In this document: positions 1 to 11,939 of the stretch, one piece after another
Layout: every line of letters begins with the position of its first letter
How positions within the stretch are numbered: position 1 is the stretch's first letter
DNA from: Cristatella mucedo
Lineage: Eukaryota; Bryozoa; Phylactolaemata; Cristatellidae
DNA length: 30,512 nt
NCBI GenBank assembly: GCA_009760855.2
Contig: WPIO01000118.1
Location: forward strand, 1,154,001-1,184,512
Reading direction: 5' to 3'
Notes under the pieces: model-generated
Databases searched by the model: none
Told to the model about the DNA's origin: nothing
What the model saw: only the letters and a program-made list of their open reading frames with translations
Program-made: the position numbers and the translations under genes

Positions 1-512
1 TCCCAAAATTTTAATTTGAATCCTTTCGCATCGGAAAACGCAATGCAGTATTGTTCACAAAGAAATACAATGCGTGTCCAGTTTACTTATTTCTCTTATT
101 CTTTTTAATTTCTCCTATTCGGGAGATGACAAATTAAACCAAGAAACCAAAAGAAATTAAACCAAGAGATTTTCCACATTTGGAAACACTATAATTAAAA
201 GCTGAGCCTATACGGTCTCTAAATTGCAAAGATAGCGTGTGTATGTGGGTCATTCTAGACGAACATACAGTGTAGTAAATATTTGAAAAAATCTACGAGA
301 GGCTTTACGTCTGATTTCCTCGTTGTACTCATTAAATATATTACTTTGATGATCGGATGCGATTATTTATCCCGGACACTTTCGAAGGTGAATCTTGTTA
401 GTTACTTTCATTTATATGCTCTCATAATATTCTACCACGATATAAATCATCCTGTTAATGCTAACGTGTTAAAAAACCACGTTTACTCTACCGTTAGCTG
501 ATTCAACCGCCT
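1..512. other. AT-rich non-coding stretch, nothing recognised
   Basis: No protein family, splice-bounded exon or RNA gene was recognised. A short open frame at 283-501 has no family resemblance and lies in AT-rich sequence, so it is treated as chance. Confidence 0.5.
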
Positions 513-650
513 CTTGTACAGAGACACAACCCCTTACGGTTACTACCCTCCCTTTCATTAGCAATAAAGGATTTCCCGCCACAGGATTGAAGCACGTCTT
601 CTCGGGACTGAGATCATGAAAAGAAGCATCTTACCAACTGTGCCAACGCT
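513..650 (-). mobile_element. tRNA-derived SINE, copy 1 (decayed)
   Basis: Read on the minus strand, this matches the order of the other SINE copies in the window. A tRNA-like head carries the CTCAGTCCCGAG-like central block and a B-box-like GCTTCAATCCT. A body with AATCCTTTATTGC follows, then an end resembling CTCTGTACAAG. The A-box part is degraded. Pol III-transcribed SINEs are mobilised by a LINE partner; this copy looks old. Confidence 0.65.
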
Positions 651-814
651 GCACACCAGTTAAGAAGAAAGTTAAAAAATGTGGTAGAAGATAGGTTTGG
701 TCAAAATTTGACAATTCTTTAACTTGTTCAATGAGAGAAATGGTGTAACATCCTACTTTAGTGAGTGCTCTCATTTCTCAGAGTAAATACATGTCGGAGG
801 AAAAGGCGTCGCTA

Positions 815-1398
815 TAAAAATCAAGCCTCCCGTATTCTATTCATTCACCACATACGTTTGGCCATTACAAATTCTCCTTGGATGGCTTTAGCATATACTT
901 TGGCGTACATTTTATTGTTCAGTTTAGTTCTTACGCTGTGCCACAAGTCCAAACACAGCTTGGCTCCTCCACACCCAGCTGAACTGCTGCACCAGTTTCA
1001 GCTTCCTCGTGCCCTCAGGTCCTGTATGGACAATAAATTAACTGTTCCATTTCTCCGCTTAAAGACCGTTGGCGTCAGAAGCTTTAGCACTGCTAGTCCT
1101 AGATTGTGGAGCTCACTTCCACTATTCTTACGTAACGACAACTATTCTCTTGCTGCCGTCAATGGTTCGCTCTTTTCAGCAATCCTGAGATGCTCTTCCC
1201 ATGCTACTCACTACTACAACTGCTCTCTCGACTCTACAATGATTGACACTCCCTCCTTGTTGCATAAGATGAAGTCTGTTGACTACCGAATGATTACCGA
1301 AAGCCACTTAGGCTGTGAGAGCTCCATGCAAAATTCTCGTGCATAACAACCACATAGTACTTATGTTTTTATGGAGTTCCAGACTGAATACAATGTCG
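815..1398 (+). mobile_element. LINE family B fragment, 3' end with C-terminal ORF2 region
   Basis: The reading frame encodes the end of a CR1/L2-type ORF2. It includes AELLHQFQLPRALRSCMDNK, a PFLRLKTVG segment and SPRLWSSLP, the usual LINE C-terminal RLWNSLP motif. It then runs on into a long extension ending near LGCESSMQNSRA and a stop. The 3' end, GGAGTTCCAGACTGAATACAATGT, is a decayed form of the family B tail (GGAGTTACAGACGGAGATACATTACA). The RT and endonuclease are missing, so this is a 5'-truncated dead copy. Family A begins immediately downstream. Confidence 0.8.
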
Positions 1399-1434
1399 AT
1401 TGCAAATGAGGCTCAGATGTACAGCATTTTCTGC

Positions 1435-3042
1435 TTTTGCACCTCAATGTCTGCATCTAAGCAGGTCACTCGTGATCTAGTCCTAAAGTTCATATCTCAA
1501 TCAAAGAAGACAACAAGTCCTCTGGACCCTATTCCCACTGTCCTGCTCCTACGATGCATTGATCTACTGCTGCCATGCATAACTAACATAATTAATACGT
1601 CATTAGCCTCAGGTCATGTCCCAGTACCTTTCAAAAAAGCTGTAGTTGGGCCACTTCTCAAGAAAGCAGCACTTGACCAAGAGAACTTGAGCAACTACTG
1701 CCCAGTTTCAATTCTACCATTCCTATCAAAGACACTCGAATGGGTCGTGGCGGACCGGCTGAACTTGTAAATCAAAACCTCACACCTTGCTAGTAAGTTC
1801 CAGTCCGGCTTTAGAGCTAATCACTCCACAGAGTCAGCATTACTTCGGGTATACAACGACCTACTTAGGAATGCAGACATGGGTAGAGTGTCTCTGCTTA
1901 TTTTGCTTGATCTTTCGGCAGCTTTTGATACCATCGATCACAAAGTTCTTCTAGAGCGCCTCTCATCTCGCCTGGGCATCTCTGGCACAGCTAAGCAGTG
2001 GTTCAGGTCCTATCTCAGCTGGAGACTCCAGAGTATTGACGTGAATGGACAAAGATCATCTGAAGTACCTCGGAAAATTGGAGTACCTCAGGGCTCCGTG
2101 CTAGGTCCGGTTCTTTTCACGGGTTATATTCTTCCTCTTGCTGATGTGATTGCCAAGCACAATCTAGGCTTTCACTTCTATGCAGATGACACTCAGTTGT
2201 ACGTTTGCTTTGATCCCTCCCAGCCTTCGAGCACCTCAACTTCTCTAAACTCACTAGCTGCATGCATTGATGACATCTGCACCTGGATGGCAACACATTT
2301 TCTAAAACTTAACGATGATACAACTAACTTACTAGTTATGGGCAAACCCAGTGTGATCCAGAGTTTGGACAAGCTGACACTTAAAATTAGCTCTGCCAGC
2401 ATATCTCCAGTTGAATCAGCTCGAAATCTAGGTGCCATATTCCAAAGCGACCTCTCGTTAGACGACCATATCAGCTCCTCAGTCAAATCCGCCTATTTTC
2501 AGCTTAATAACATTGCTAAAATTTGGGCTTGTTTAGATAATGATACCACGTCCAAGTTGGTCCATGCATTCGTGACATCCCGTCTCGACTTCTGCAACTC
2601 ACTGCTTACTGGCCTACCAGCATGTGCGATCAGGCGATTGCAGCTGGTGCAAAACTCGGCAGCTAGACTTGTCTGCCGTGAGCATCACAGTTGCCACATT
2701 ACTCCACTTCTCGCCGACCTGCACTGGCTATCAGTCAAGCAACGGATTGACTTCAAGGTTTTGTCGCTCACTTTCAGGTCCCTTCATTCTATGGCTCCAG
2801 CCTATCTGTCAGATATACTACCCCACCAGGCCAAGCATCGTAACACCTGCTTTTCGGAATCCAACAGTCTAGAAATACCTCGTACAAACCTTAAATCTTT
2901 TGGAGACCGTGCATTTAGGTCATATGCTCCCAAAGCCAGGAACTCCCTCCCGACCTGCGTCAGAACATCCCCTGACCTGACCACATTTAAAAGGAACCTA
3001 AAAACACACCTATTTAGGACAGCATTTCGTGGGTCCCTGTGA
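1435..3042 (+). pseudogene. LINE family A ORF2: reverse transcriptase, one internal stop
   Basis: A single frame is open except for one TAA at 1768-1770. The finger region (LDPIPT, then NYCPVSILPFLSKTLE) lies before the stop. After it come RT motif A (LLDLSAAFDTIDH), motif B (GVPQGSVLGPVLF) and the catalytic YADD box (FHFYADDTQLY), so the catalytic aspartates are present. The C-terminal part has the LADLHWLSVKQRIDFKVL and NLKTHLFRTAF motifs typical of CR1/L2 LINEs, and the ORF ends at a natural stop at 3040-3042. The amino-terminal endonuclease is absent. The single lesion suggests a fairly recent insertion. The product would be a polymerase that copies element RNA at a nicked chromosomal target. 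Confidence 0.9.
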
Positions 3043-3255
3043 TTCGTCCTTCATGTGTTTATGAGTGCTGACACTGTGCATGCTGCCACTAACCACATTT
3101 GCATGCTGAACCTGTGCATGTCACCCCTAACCACGTTATTCATGTCGTTTGTTTTTCAAACAGGATTTTTACTTAACATTTAATGGCATTCCACTTTACA
3201 GCAACTGTAATGCGCCCAGAGAGATTAAGTTCTCTGAGGGAGCTTTATCAAGCGA

Positions 3256-3278
3256 ATTATTATTATTATTATTATTAA
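3256..3278 (+). repeat. ATT microsatellite, 3' tail of LINE A
   Basis: About seven ATT units directly follow the conserved end TTTATCAAGCGAA. The same unit, as AAT, begins the antisense family A copies at 15401 and 16571, so it is the element tail and not an independent microsatellite. Confidence 0.85.
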
Positions 3279-3279
3279 G

Positions 3280-6200
3280 CCATGAATGGACCTGACTGTA
3301 TTGACTCCTCTCAATTAGGCACTGACGTTATACGGCAAAATACTTTTAACTCGACGTCATTTAACTGAGAGGGGAGTTAAAGATGGGAAGCCGTTTCACA
3401 AGCTTTACCGTCGTGATACATAAACCTATCCGTTTTGAATGCCGACGAAGAAAGATTTGCAGGTTTCCAATTTTTTTCGATAGGTACATTTATTTGAGAA
3501 TTTTCAAGAAAGTTTTCTCTCCAAATTCAAACGATGGCACCGAAAATGCGTGACACGATGTACAAAGAGAATGACGACCACAACAATCAATAAATTATTG
3601 GTGTTCCTAGCAAAGTTCAAGTGTTCGATATGATAAATGGAAAAGCTGTCACCACCGTTCTTGATGCAGAGGATAGTGATAGTAATACGGTTGATCGTAA
3701 CGAATGCATATGTTTTTCAGTTATTTTAATACCTAATTGCATAGATTTTCCTGACATAAGTTTACACAAATTTGGGGGAGGGCTAACATATTAGGCGACT
3801 TCTGCAGTTTAAATACGATACACACATATATATTCATGTGCATCCGCTTGTTAAAAAAAACTAGCTTTCAAGATTCACACTTGGCAGCTGTTTCAGGTTG
3901 CTGTCTTGTTTCCATAACAAGTTTACCTTAGGGATTCCCTTTAACACAATGCAACTTGGTATTTGGGGTTTAAAACCAGCTAAAACATTATTTAATTCCA
4001 CCATGTTACATTGCCTAGTGATCTGGTTCACGATGTATGCTTCGTTTTGTCTTCGAATATTTCAAAACCCGCACAAAGGAGTAAGACAATGACAGACTTT
4101 TGAACTTTACGATATACAATCGCTTCGTGAGTGCCTAGAAAGATGTGTTCAGAGGGATAAGCTTCCAGAGTGTTAGAAACGCACGAATCCGTGCTACTAA
4201 AACACAGCTACAACCTCCCGCGTTTAACTTCAGCATTTTTGCGAAGTCACGAAACTAGTTTTTTAATTTTTCCGTCCAAACTAATAGCTTCAATCCTGCT
4301 TGCTACTGACCAAAAAAATAAAATATCAACGAATCGGTTAAATATCGGAAAATATAATGTCTTGTGGATCGCAACATGAGTGACAGCTAGGACGTGAGGG
4401 ACAGCTGGGACCTAGTGAAAGATTTAGTGCTGGATGATTAATTAGCAGTCAAAATATTTACAATTAAAAAAGCTAAGGACAACTGATTGCAAGTGAAGCT
4501 TTCACTGCAAAGGCACAGAGTAAACTTTTTTCTCGGTGGAATCTATTGAAAACTCGGAATTCAAAAATCATCATTTATAAGCCATTAACTTACTCGGATA
4601 TAGATGGGTGTTGTTTGGTGGAGTCCTATATAAATAGAAACCATAAAAGACATCAAATTTTTTACCACGTTAAAACAGCACAGTTAAACACTGATCATCC
4701 TGCACTGTAGTCCTAGCAATTGGGATTATTTTCGTACCATGTTCAGTATTGGCATTGCTTCGGCAATCCCGTTTTCTCGCCGTTGGCTTTTAGCTCGGGA
4801 GTAAGGTGGTGGCTGTTAACGACACAGTGCTTAGGTTTAAGTACTGCTGAGAGCAAACTTGCATTGCTTATTGCAAGCTGTCGTGATAGTCTTTAGGATC
4901 CTACCGTTTTATATAAACATAAGTAAGTAAAATTGTTTGCATTTTAACCATTTTTGCCCGCCTGTGTTTTAGTTAGGCGTGAAACCATTTGAGACGTGCA
5001 GAAACTTCTAAAACTATTGTAGGATTGCATTTTCTGGCTTCCAATGCCTTGTAGTCCCAGTATCATACTTACTGATTTCAAAAAATAAAGCTGCAAACGT
5101 AACCTGCTGCTGGGCTACATCGGTTACCTGGTCGCAATAACAATCTTACGCAGAAACATCTCTTAGTTCGAACTTGCTAGAGTCATTAGGTCACTTAAGT
5201 CTAAACCTCCAAGCAGTCTCAACACTTCTTCGCAGACAGCAGGACAGATAACTAATTAGCAGCAGGTATTTCTCACTTTCGCTACTAATACATTATCTCA
5301 TCGAACAGATTTTTCCTATTGTCAATATTCGAAACACATCTGAATGCCACTGTAATATGTGCATATGCTGAAAATGCTTTGGAATTAATTTGGTTCGACG
5401 GCATGTGATGAGTTCGCTCAATCTTGGTCCAACACTTTTCCCCAATCTGCATAAGGTTGGTGATACCCGGTTAATGAATTTACTGGTGTTTTGCAAGCGA
5501 TTGAATTCAAATGTTGGGCAGAGTACTCTATAGTAATATATTTTGTGGGTTCGAGGAAATGTTGTCCAACAATTTAAATTAGTGTACTGCAGATCTCAGA
5601 AGAATGTTTTAGTTTGAGCTTAATAGATAAATTTACCGTTTGAAATGCTGTCGAGTCTCTCTTAGTGTACTAGTGCATTGAATGTCGATATACCCATAGG
5701 AGCTACTTGCAAAAGCTAAAACACAGATACCTAATTATCACCCTAAGGCGTTTAGTTTCGTTTCGTGCAAAGGAAGGTGCACAAGCTGAGGGAAATTAAA
5801 AAACTGCAAGTGATTTTTTACAAAAATCTCAAATATGTTGATTACTTTCCTCGTGAACGTTTGACTGTAACTGACACTCTCTGAGCCTTTAATTTAGAAA
5901 ATGGAGATTTTAAAATCAATTTATTTATTAAAAATAAGCAATTTTACACAACCACTGAATCGTAACATTTCGCTGGAAAACAACTTTCCACTCTCAAATC
6001 GCAGTTGTCACTTGATTTCATATATGTGTACAGATTCCTCATTGCTCCTGCGAGAGAACTTCCACAATAGCCACCAAGCAAGCTTCCATCCAACAAGTCG
6101 TTACACTGCGAAGCAATGTTTTAGTGACAGGGCCTTCACTTCATACATACTGTGTGTTTATTAATCGTAACTGAGTTTCAGATTGTTGTCTGACTCTGTG

Positions 6201-7969
6201 TTACGATTCATGTAAATCCAGGTGCTTAAGCTTGACATCACCGGCTGCTAAGATTACCAAGCTCATCTTTTTTTTTTATTTCATCCTCGGAACTTATTCA
6301 ATTTTATTTCAAATGTACTTCGCGTGATTACAAGATCAAGCGCTTGTGCATGTCTCAAACCAAGGATCTAAAATATAAGCCATGGTTTCAGTCTTTCTTG
6401 GCGTAGGTAATTTATTTGCTAAGCCAAATTAAGTTGCTGGAAAGATTTATCTAAAAGGTCAGTGTAAACAGGTTGTGATGCATCTGAGCAAAGATTTGGA
6501 TGTTTCTGGAAAATTTTCAGAATTATATAAATATTGCAACGCATCGTAATCTGATATTGGTTACTGTTGGATCATCATTATAAGCTCATTTATTCCACGT
6601 AGATTAATCCTAATGCATTAGGCCTGATGCTTCTCTGCCGTTTAACGGGATTACTTGTCATAAATTCATCACTGCTGACGACCTTAGTATTTGTTTAGTT
6701 CTTAACCACGTAGAATCGCATGTGTGTAAATCTCACAAGACTTCCTGATTCCATGTAAAAGTTACTCAATCAAGCTAAATATAGTCACTCTCGTTATGAT
6801 CTACGACAGCTGCAGTTATAGCACTTTTCAATTGTGAATATATGCAGTGTGCTAAGATACGATCAAAGCGGACACGCCCAAAGTGAACCACACTGCCGTG
6901 AATAACTTTGCAGGATATTTGAACGGATATTGTTCCCGATGAAGAGGCGTAAGAGCACTCGATCAATAGCAGTAAAGTCGTTTACTTTCGTGGCATGACA
7001 TTTTTAATTGATTTGTCCTTCCATAGACCGGTCTCTCGAGCTGAAAATTAATTTGCCTTGAAATTATGATACTGGTAACGAGCTGCTCTATGCCTTTTTT
7101 CTCTTTAAGACGCTTACAGAATGTAGCAAAAACCTTTAGAGTATACATATTGTATTTGTCCTACTTTGTTTACTTTAGGTAGCATATACAATGCATCTAT
7201 GAATCGATGGTAAATTAAAAGTGGGACGTGTTAATTGGCCGAAGAAGCGTAATAATGACAGTATATCCAGCTTTTTGATAGACCGTATAGATTTTTATAA
7301 TACAGAAGCAAATGAGGTTCATATCTAAATTATTCACTGCCGCAGTCTCCAGCTTACTATGGCTAGCTTACTCGTGGACATCACTTAAAAATTTGGACGC
7401 AAAGCGTACAGCGGGTATTAGCTGTGCTTTGAAATCATACATAAATAGGTAGCTATTTATGTTCCCAAGATTTTATTCTTGCAAATAAATTCATTTGATC
7501 TAAATTGCAAATGTATTAGCAAAACTTCAGAATCAAAAGAGAATAGTAATTTTCCTTTGTACATTAAGGTGCATGTCGTTAACTACCAATTGCAGCTGCA
7601 CAAACAAAACAAATTAAGTGCATGGATATTCGTTTAATTTGTTTTACAGAAGTCGGTAATGAAATCTCAGCAGACTTATTTCTCTTTACTAAGATTACCT
7701 TCATTAAGACACCAGCACCGATAGTAGAGTCCTCGCTAGTTTCGGTCGTTGCATAACGCATGCAGTGCCCTTACACCGGCAGTTCTAAATACACTAACTG
7801 GCATCACAAGCTGCGCCATGTTTTTGCGATACTGCACTGATATCAACGCCGTATTGTTTGGTACCATACAAAATCCAATACATTATGATTGATACAGCAT
7901 GAGACATACTTCGAGCATTCGTGTACAGGCTAACCGCAACTTGCGCTTAGTCCTAGTTTTCACCCACAG
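3280..7969. other. Long AT-rich stretch without a firm gene
   Basis: No protein family, RNA gene or repeat family shared with the rest of the window was recognised. An open frame of about 65 codons near 3592-3792 (VQVFDMINGKAVTTVLDAED, loosely like a WD-repeat strand) and short opposed frames at 5293-5496 are possible but unsupported exon fragments. Most of the stretch is probably intron or intergenic DNA. Confidence 0.5.
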
Positions 7970-8107
7970 GCAGGCCGTCGATTCCAAAGAGTCAAACTGT
8001 CAGGTCTATACCGTATATGGCGATTGGGGCGTAGCAATACAACAAAGCCATGCATGCAGAATAAAATATGGCGCTGCTCCCCAGCCTTGGCCAATAGCGG
8101 CTATTTC
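7970..8107 (+). CDS. Candidate exon upstream of the UBR-box gene
   Basis: An open frame ends at a perfect splice donor, GTAAGT at 8108-8113, in phase 2. It begins after one of several acceptors; the best is the pyrimidine-rich CACCCACAG ending at 7969, with alternatives ending at 7950 and 7956. The encoded peptide includes CQVYTVYGDWGVAIQQSHAC. No family was recognised. The phase-2 end fits the phase-2 start of the candidate exon at 11678, which is the main reason for listing it. It could equally be an unrelated gene or chance. Confidence 0.3.
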
Positions 8108-9197
8108 GTAAGTTAAAATCTAACGGAAAAGTTCATTGTTCCAAATCATTGCAACTTTCAATTGTGGTGCTCATAATCACTTGGTATCGCTGTCCGAAGA
8201 GATGCAAGGTCTACTATTGATTTCGATGATATTTATAGGGCTATTTTAGTTTGCTTGCTTCAAATTGCCAGGGTGAGTGCGAACGTACAGCAGATATTGT
8301 AGAGTACCTAGCCGTGGATGGCAACTGACATGTGTACTCATATTTTGGCCATTATTCTTATCAATGAGGTTTCTTTATTGATAGTTCAAACTTTCTTACG
8401 TTCTGTACTTAACAGCCAATAGGGTATTTAAGAGCCACACAATTATACCTTTCTAATAACTTTTCTTTAATTTTTAAAATTCAATTATTTAGTTTGGGCT
8501 GCAAGCATTGTCCCCAGCTCCGTCAGCTGCTGCTCGTGCCTTCTTTTTAAAGCAAAGTTTAAGCTAGTAGTAGTTTCTCTTGGGCTTAGACTAATTTGAG
8601 GTTGAAATGGTCGTTCCGGTTCGCCATTCTAGAGAGACGAGCTTTCACTTTAATAAATCCTAAAACAGAAGTTATACAAGTATACGAAAAAAGAAAGTGA
8701 AATGTGGACGTAAAAAATTTAAAGTAAGATAAGATAATAGTAAATAATGAAATAAGTCATAGAAAGTAATTAAATTGTGATATAAAATAATTGCATCTAT
8801 ACGGTGTAAAGGATGATCTTCAGCCATCCGTCTTCACTCAAGCTTGGCGGAAGCTTAATTACCACTTGTTTTTGTACTTATAAAAGCTCGGGCCATTCGT
8901 CTGGCTACTTCATTCATTCACGTACGCTCAGAGTTTTTTCATCTTGAGTAGAAATATTGATACTTCCAGGTATGCAAATATCCTCAAGATTATTTGCCTA
9001 TATGCTTGCTCCACCACAAGACTCGAGGTCCTAAAAAAATCTATAAAGCAACTGTACAGACCAGATACCATGTCCCTGCAGATGGTGAGGTTATTATAAT
9101 TTAAATCAAAAGTCGAAGAAACATGCATTGTCTTTTTTTTCTATGGTATATTAGTTATACATGTATTCCCGTTATAATATAATGATACTACTACTGA
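8108..9197. other. Putative intron or intergenic, nothing recognised
   Basis: AT-rich sequence without a recognisable coding region, repeat family or RNA gene. Confidence 0.5.
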
Positions 9198-9300
9198 CAA
9201 TAATAGTAACTTCATTATTAGATTTGATAAAGTGCCTCAGATAACTCGATCCCTTTCATGAAGTTTTACATTTACGGCAAAGGAAGTGATCACATGGTAA
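9198..9300 (-). mobile_element. LINE family A 3'-tail fragment (antisense, decayed)
   Basis: The run ATAATAGTAACTTCATTATTA is followed by GATAAAGTGCCTCAGATAACTCGATC and by TTTACATTTACGGCAAAGG. These correspond in order to the antisense family A end (AATAATAATGCACTCGATAAAGCGCCC, then TTTACATTTTCTGCAAAGG) seen intact at 16571. Only the last 100 bp or so of the 3' UTR remains. Confidence 0.6.
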
Positions 9301-10590
9301 TAGGTCATCTTTTATATGGCAATAGTATTTTCTTACTAACACTGCAGTAACCATCTACTATAAATTATTATGGGGAGAACTAATTTCGAAGCGTTTTCTA
9401 GCAACTGACATTTGAACTCACTAATCAAGTTTTTACATTTTTATTTAGATTGAATAACAAATATTTTAATCATTTGCCTACTAAGTTTGAGTCAAACTAA
9501 AAAATTATATTGCACGGCTTTCTAGCATCCAGTAGTGACAGGAGCTGAATAAAATTCCTATTAATAATCCAGATCTTTGAATGAATTGAGTAATCAATAA
9601 TATGCATTCATCTACCGATAATAAACTGCTGACGTCAACAATGCTATATCGTCAATGGTGCTGTCGAGATAGTTTTCGAAAGTTGCTGTGCTCTGCATAT
9701 TTTGGGGATGATTTCTTCGACTGATGAAACTGTTAAGGTACAGGCAGATGTTTTGTCTGTATTTGTATTTGTAATTGTAATTGTAATGTAATTAAATGTA
9801 ATTGTCTGTAGTATTAATAATTTCATTTTGCCAAAGGAGCCTCTTAGAATGAAAAAGTATTTGTATAAGACAGCACGATAGACTGGGTTCGTAACCGATA
9901 TAAATGTAATGCCTAATGGGAAATATTTTTTTTAAGTTATGTGCGTTCATTAAATGGAACCATCATAAAGAAATATGAGGAGTTCTCTCGTATTCTTCAG
10001 GACAGCTTTTGAATTCGTTTTCTCGCTTTTTAGCACCCCTATTTTATTATGCACAGTGAATAAATTAATTTAGTGAGGGCCTAATAAGTCCTCTAAAGCA
10101 TGGTATTTACTCGAGGTTAGAGTTCTTAAAAAGAATATTTGCTAAACTCTTTTTAATTTTAGTAGCTTTTTTAGTTCATATTTATTCCTTAAATTATGGC
10201 ACCCGAATCTCTTTTATTAGTATCGGATTTAATTCTACTTAATGATCATAGTCGAAACCTTAAAACATAAACTACAAAGTTACCCAATATAAATAACTCA
10301 GTCTAAGTCTATTAGGCAGCTCAAGCCTAAACTAACACGTTTTTTTTCACTGCCATTGTTGCTTTGGCTTCTATTATTTTTACTATTGCAAATGCTTTGT
10401 TCCGTGTTTATATAAAAGACCTATTGGCTCCGACTTCGAATTATATTCAATATTGTAAATGAATTTAGGTTAGCCAAGCTAATATCCTATACATAGTAGC
10501 TTCATTTGCGGAATAATAAGGTATGATCAGGTGGATGAATAATTTAAACGGGGATGTTTTAAACCATAATTAGCTTATTAAATAGCCTTT
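9301..10590. other. AT-rich stretch with a short simple repeat
   Basis: Nothing coding was recognised. A degenerate TTGTAA / TTGTAT simple repeat lies at about 9757-9804. The open frame over it on the minus strand is low complexity and is discounted. Confidence 0.5.
9757..9804 (+). repeat. Simple repeat, TTGTAA/TTGTAT-type hexamers
   Basis: Tandem imperfect hexamers (TGTATTTGTATTTGTAATTG and on) run over about 48 bp. They may be the remnant of a LINE B type tail, but no adjacent LINE sequence is visible. Confidence 0.6.
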
Positions 10591-10725
10591 TTGTATAGCG
10601 GCAGAAGAGCTATTGACGAAATAATGTGCAGTTGCAATAAAAGATTGCCGACCACAAGATACGAATCCATGACCTCGGGACTGAGGTCGTGAAGAGTAAC
10701 CACCATGCCTAGTGGGCCAATCACG
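10591..10725 (-). mobile_element. tRNA-derived SINE, copy 2
   Basis: On the minus strand the head carries an A-box-like TGGCCCACTAGGCATGG, then ACGACCTCAGTCCCGAGGTC, and a B-box-like GGATTCGTATC. The body is GGCAATCTTTTATTGC, and the copy ends CTTCTGCCGCTATACAA. The order is the same in copies 3, 4 and 5. The tRNA-like head points to a pol III internal promoter and not to a functional tRNA, because the body continues well beyond tRNA length. Confidence 0.8.
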
Positions 10726-11382
10726 ATCTCCAAACCATTTTCTCAGATACGGTCGATTCAGGTGTGAAAACAGTTCACCGTAGAAACCTACGTAAGTAAT
10801 TTATATTATTTAAATATCTGCAAGACTCCAAAATGCGAAACAGGCGGTGAGTAGACATAGCTAGTATTTATATGAATTAAAATTCAAGCAAGCATCTACA
10901 TATGCATTTAATAATAAGCTCTGTTGAGATTGACGTGCAGATCAAATTTAGATGCATAAAATATTATTAGGGATGTAGCGAGACTCAAAAGTGCATTTAG
11001 ATCAAAAGATTCGTTGAACCAAAATCTACTTGGATTACTTGCCTCTTTATTCAAAATGTTGAATGAAGACTAACGTCGACCACTGCTTAGTTCTTTAGCC
11101 TGTAGTATTTCCGAGTTTTCCGAAGTTTACTAGAGAACTAATTATTTAAAATAATATTAGCAATATATTTTTTTAAGTAATCGAGGGAGTTCTGTGAGGC
11201 ATATTTTTATTTCTGCATTAACTAAATGGCAGATCCATGACCAGTAACTATAATTAAATAACGAAAAGAATGGCTAATTAAAAAATTCAAAGGAACAGGT
11301 TATCGGTGTATCGTTGTGTTAAAAATGCCTAAGACACTAATTTTAGCTATAGGGCTTCCACATTGGTCATAGTGCTAGCAAA

Positions 11383-11446
11383 TAAAAATAATAACACACT
11401 GGATGAAGCCCCCTTAGAGAACTCAATCTATTTCTAGGCAATTCAA
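11383..11446 (-). mobile_element. LINE family A 3'-tail scrap (antisense)
   Basis: AATAATAACACACTGGATGAAGC followed by CCCTTAGAGAACTCAATCTATTTCTAGGC matches, with drift, the antisense family A terminus at 16585-16635 (GCACTCGATAAAGCGCCC, then AACTCAATCTCTTTCCAGGC). Confidence 0.6.
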
Positions 11447-11677
11447 TTATAAAGAGCACAGCTGGAGTACGAACATTTTGGTTCGCAATTAAAACAGTAA
11501 TAGTAACCTCTAACTTACAAGCTCCATCTCCATTATCAGAAACCAAATTTAAGAAACAATGGGAGCTTTAGGCAGAAAACAATGTATTCCATCTCATAAA
11601 TTGGTCATAGCTACCGCATACTCATAGGAACCAAACCTAGACAATAACTAGCGTAATGAAGTGTTGCATATATTTAG

Positions 11678-11939
11678 ATCATGTGCCAAAATGCTTAACT
11701 GGCTCATGCAAGTCAATAAGGGTGCAAACTCTATAGTTAGTAGTGTCATACATGTTACAGTAAGAACTTCAAATGGTTTCACAAAGAGCAGTTTTTATAA
11801 TAATGAGACAAATTTATACGATACACTCATTTACATAGCAGTAGGTGAGCCCAAATGGCTATCGCCACCGCTTAAAAGGAGCAATCGCGACTTCAAGACA
11901 CTAAGGACTCAAGTCATGCATCGGCTTCTTCATCTATCA
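11678..11939 (+). CDS. Candidate exon upstream of the UBR-box gene
   Basis: The frame is open for 87 codons from an acceptor TATTTAG ending at 11677 (phase 2) to a donor GTATAG at 11940 (phase 0). It encodes an unrecognised peptide with segments such as YDTLIYIAVGEPKWLSPPLK and DFKTLRTQVMHRLLHLS. The phases fit the donor at 8108 upstream and the exon at 13182 downstream. A shorter exon, from the acceptor ending at 11760 to the donor GTGAGC after 11849, is an alternative reading. No domain was assigned. Confidence 0.35.

Larger units (their letters stand above)
1399..3279 (+). mobile_element. LINE family A (CR1/L2-like), long 5'-truncated copy
   Basis: This is a non-LTR retrotransposon. It holds most of the reverse transcriptase domain, the C-terminal part of ORF2, a 3' UTR of about 235 bp with repeated CATGCTGCCACTAACCAC-like blocks, and a terminal ATT-repeat microsatellite at about 3256-3278. 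Such a tail is typical of elements that prime on a short 3' repeat. No endonuclease domain or ORF1 is seen, so the copy is 5'-truncated. Its upstream edge abuts the tail of a family B fragment. I could not define a target-site duplication. It is the best preserved element in the window. Confidence 0.9.

Noticed and set aside
283-501. 72-codon open frame at the left edge
   Set aside because: AT-rich, no recognised motif, and no splice or promoter support.
5293-5496. Opposed open frames on both strands
   Set aside because: Both strands look weakly coding, neither has a recognised family, and there is no phase-compatible partner nearby.
10591-10725. Possible functional tRNA gene (A- and B-box-like sequence)
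   Set aside because: The acceptor stem does not pair convincingly and the sequence continues into the common SINE body in several copies.
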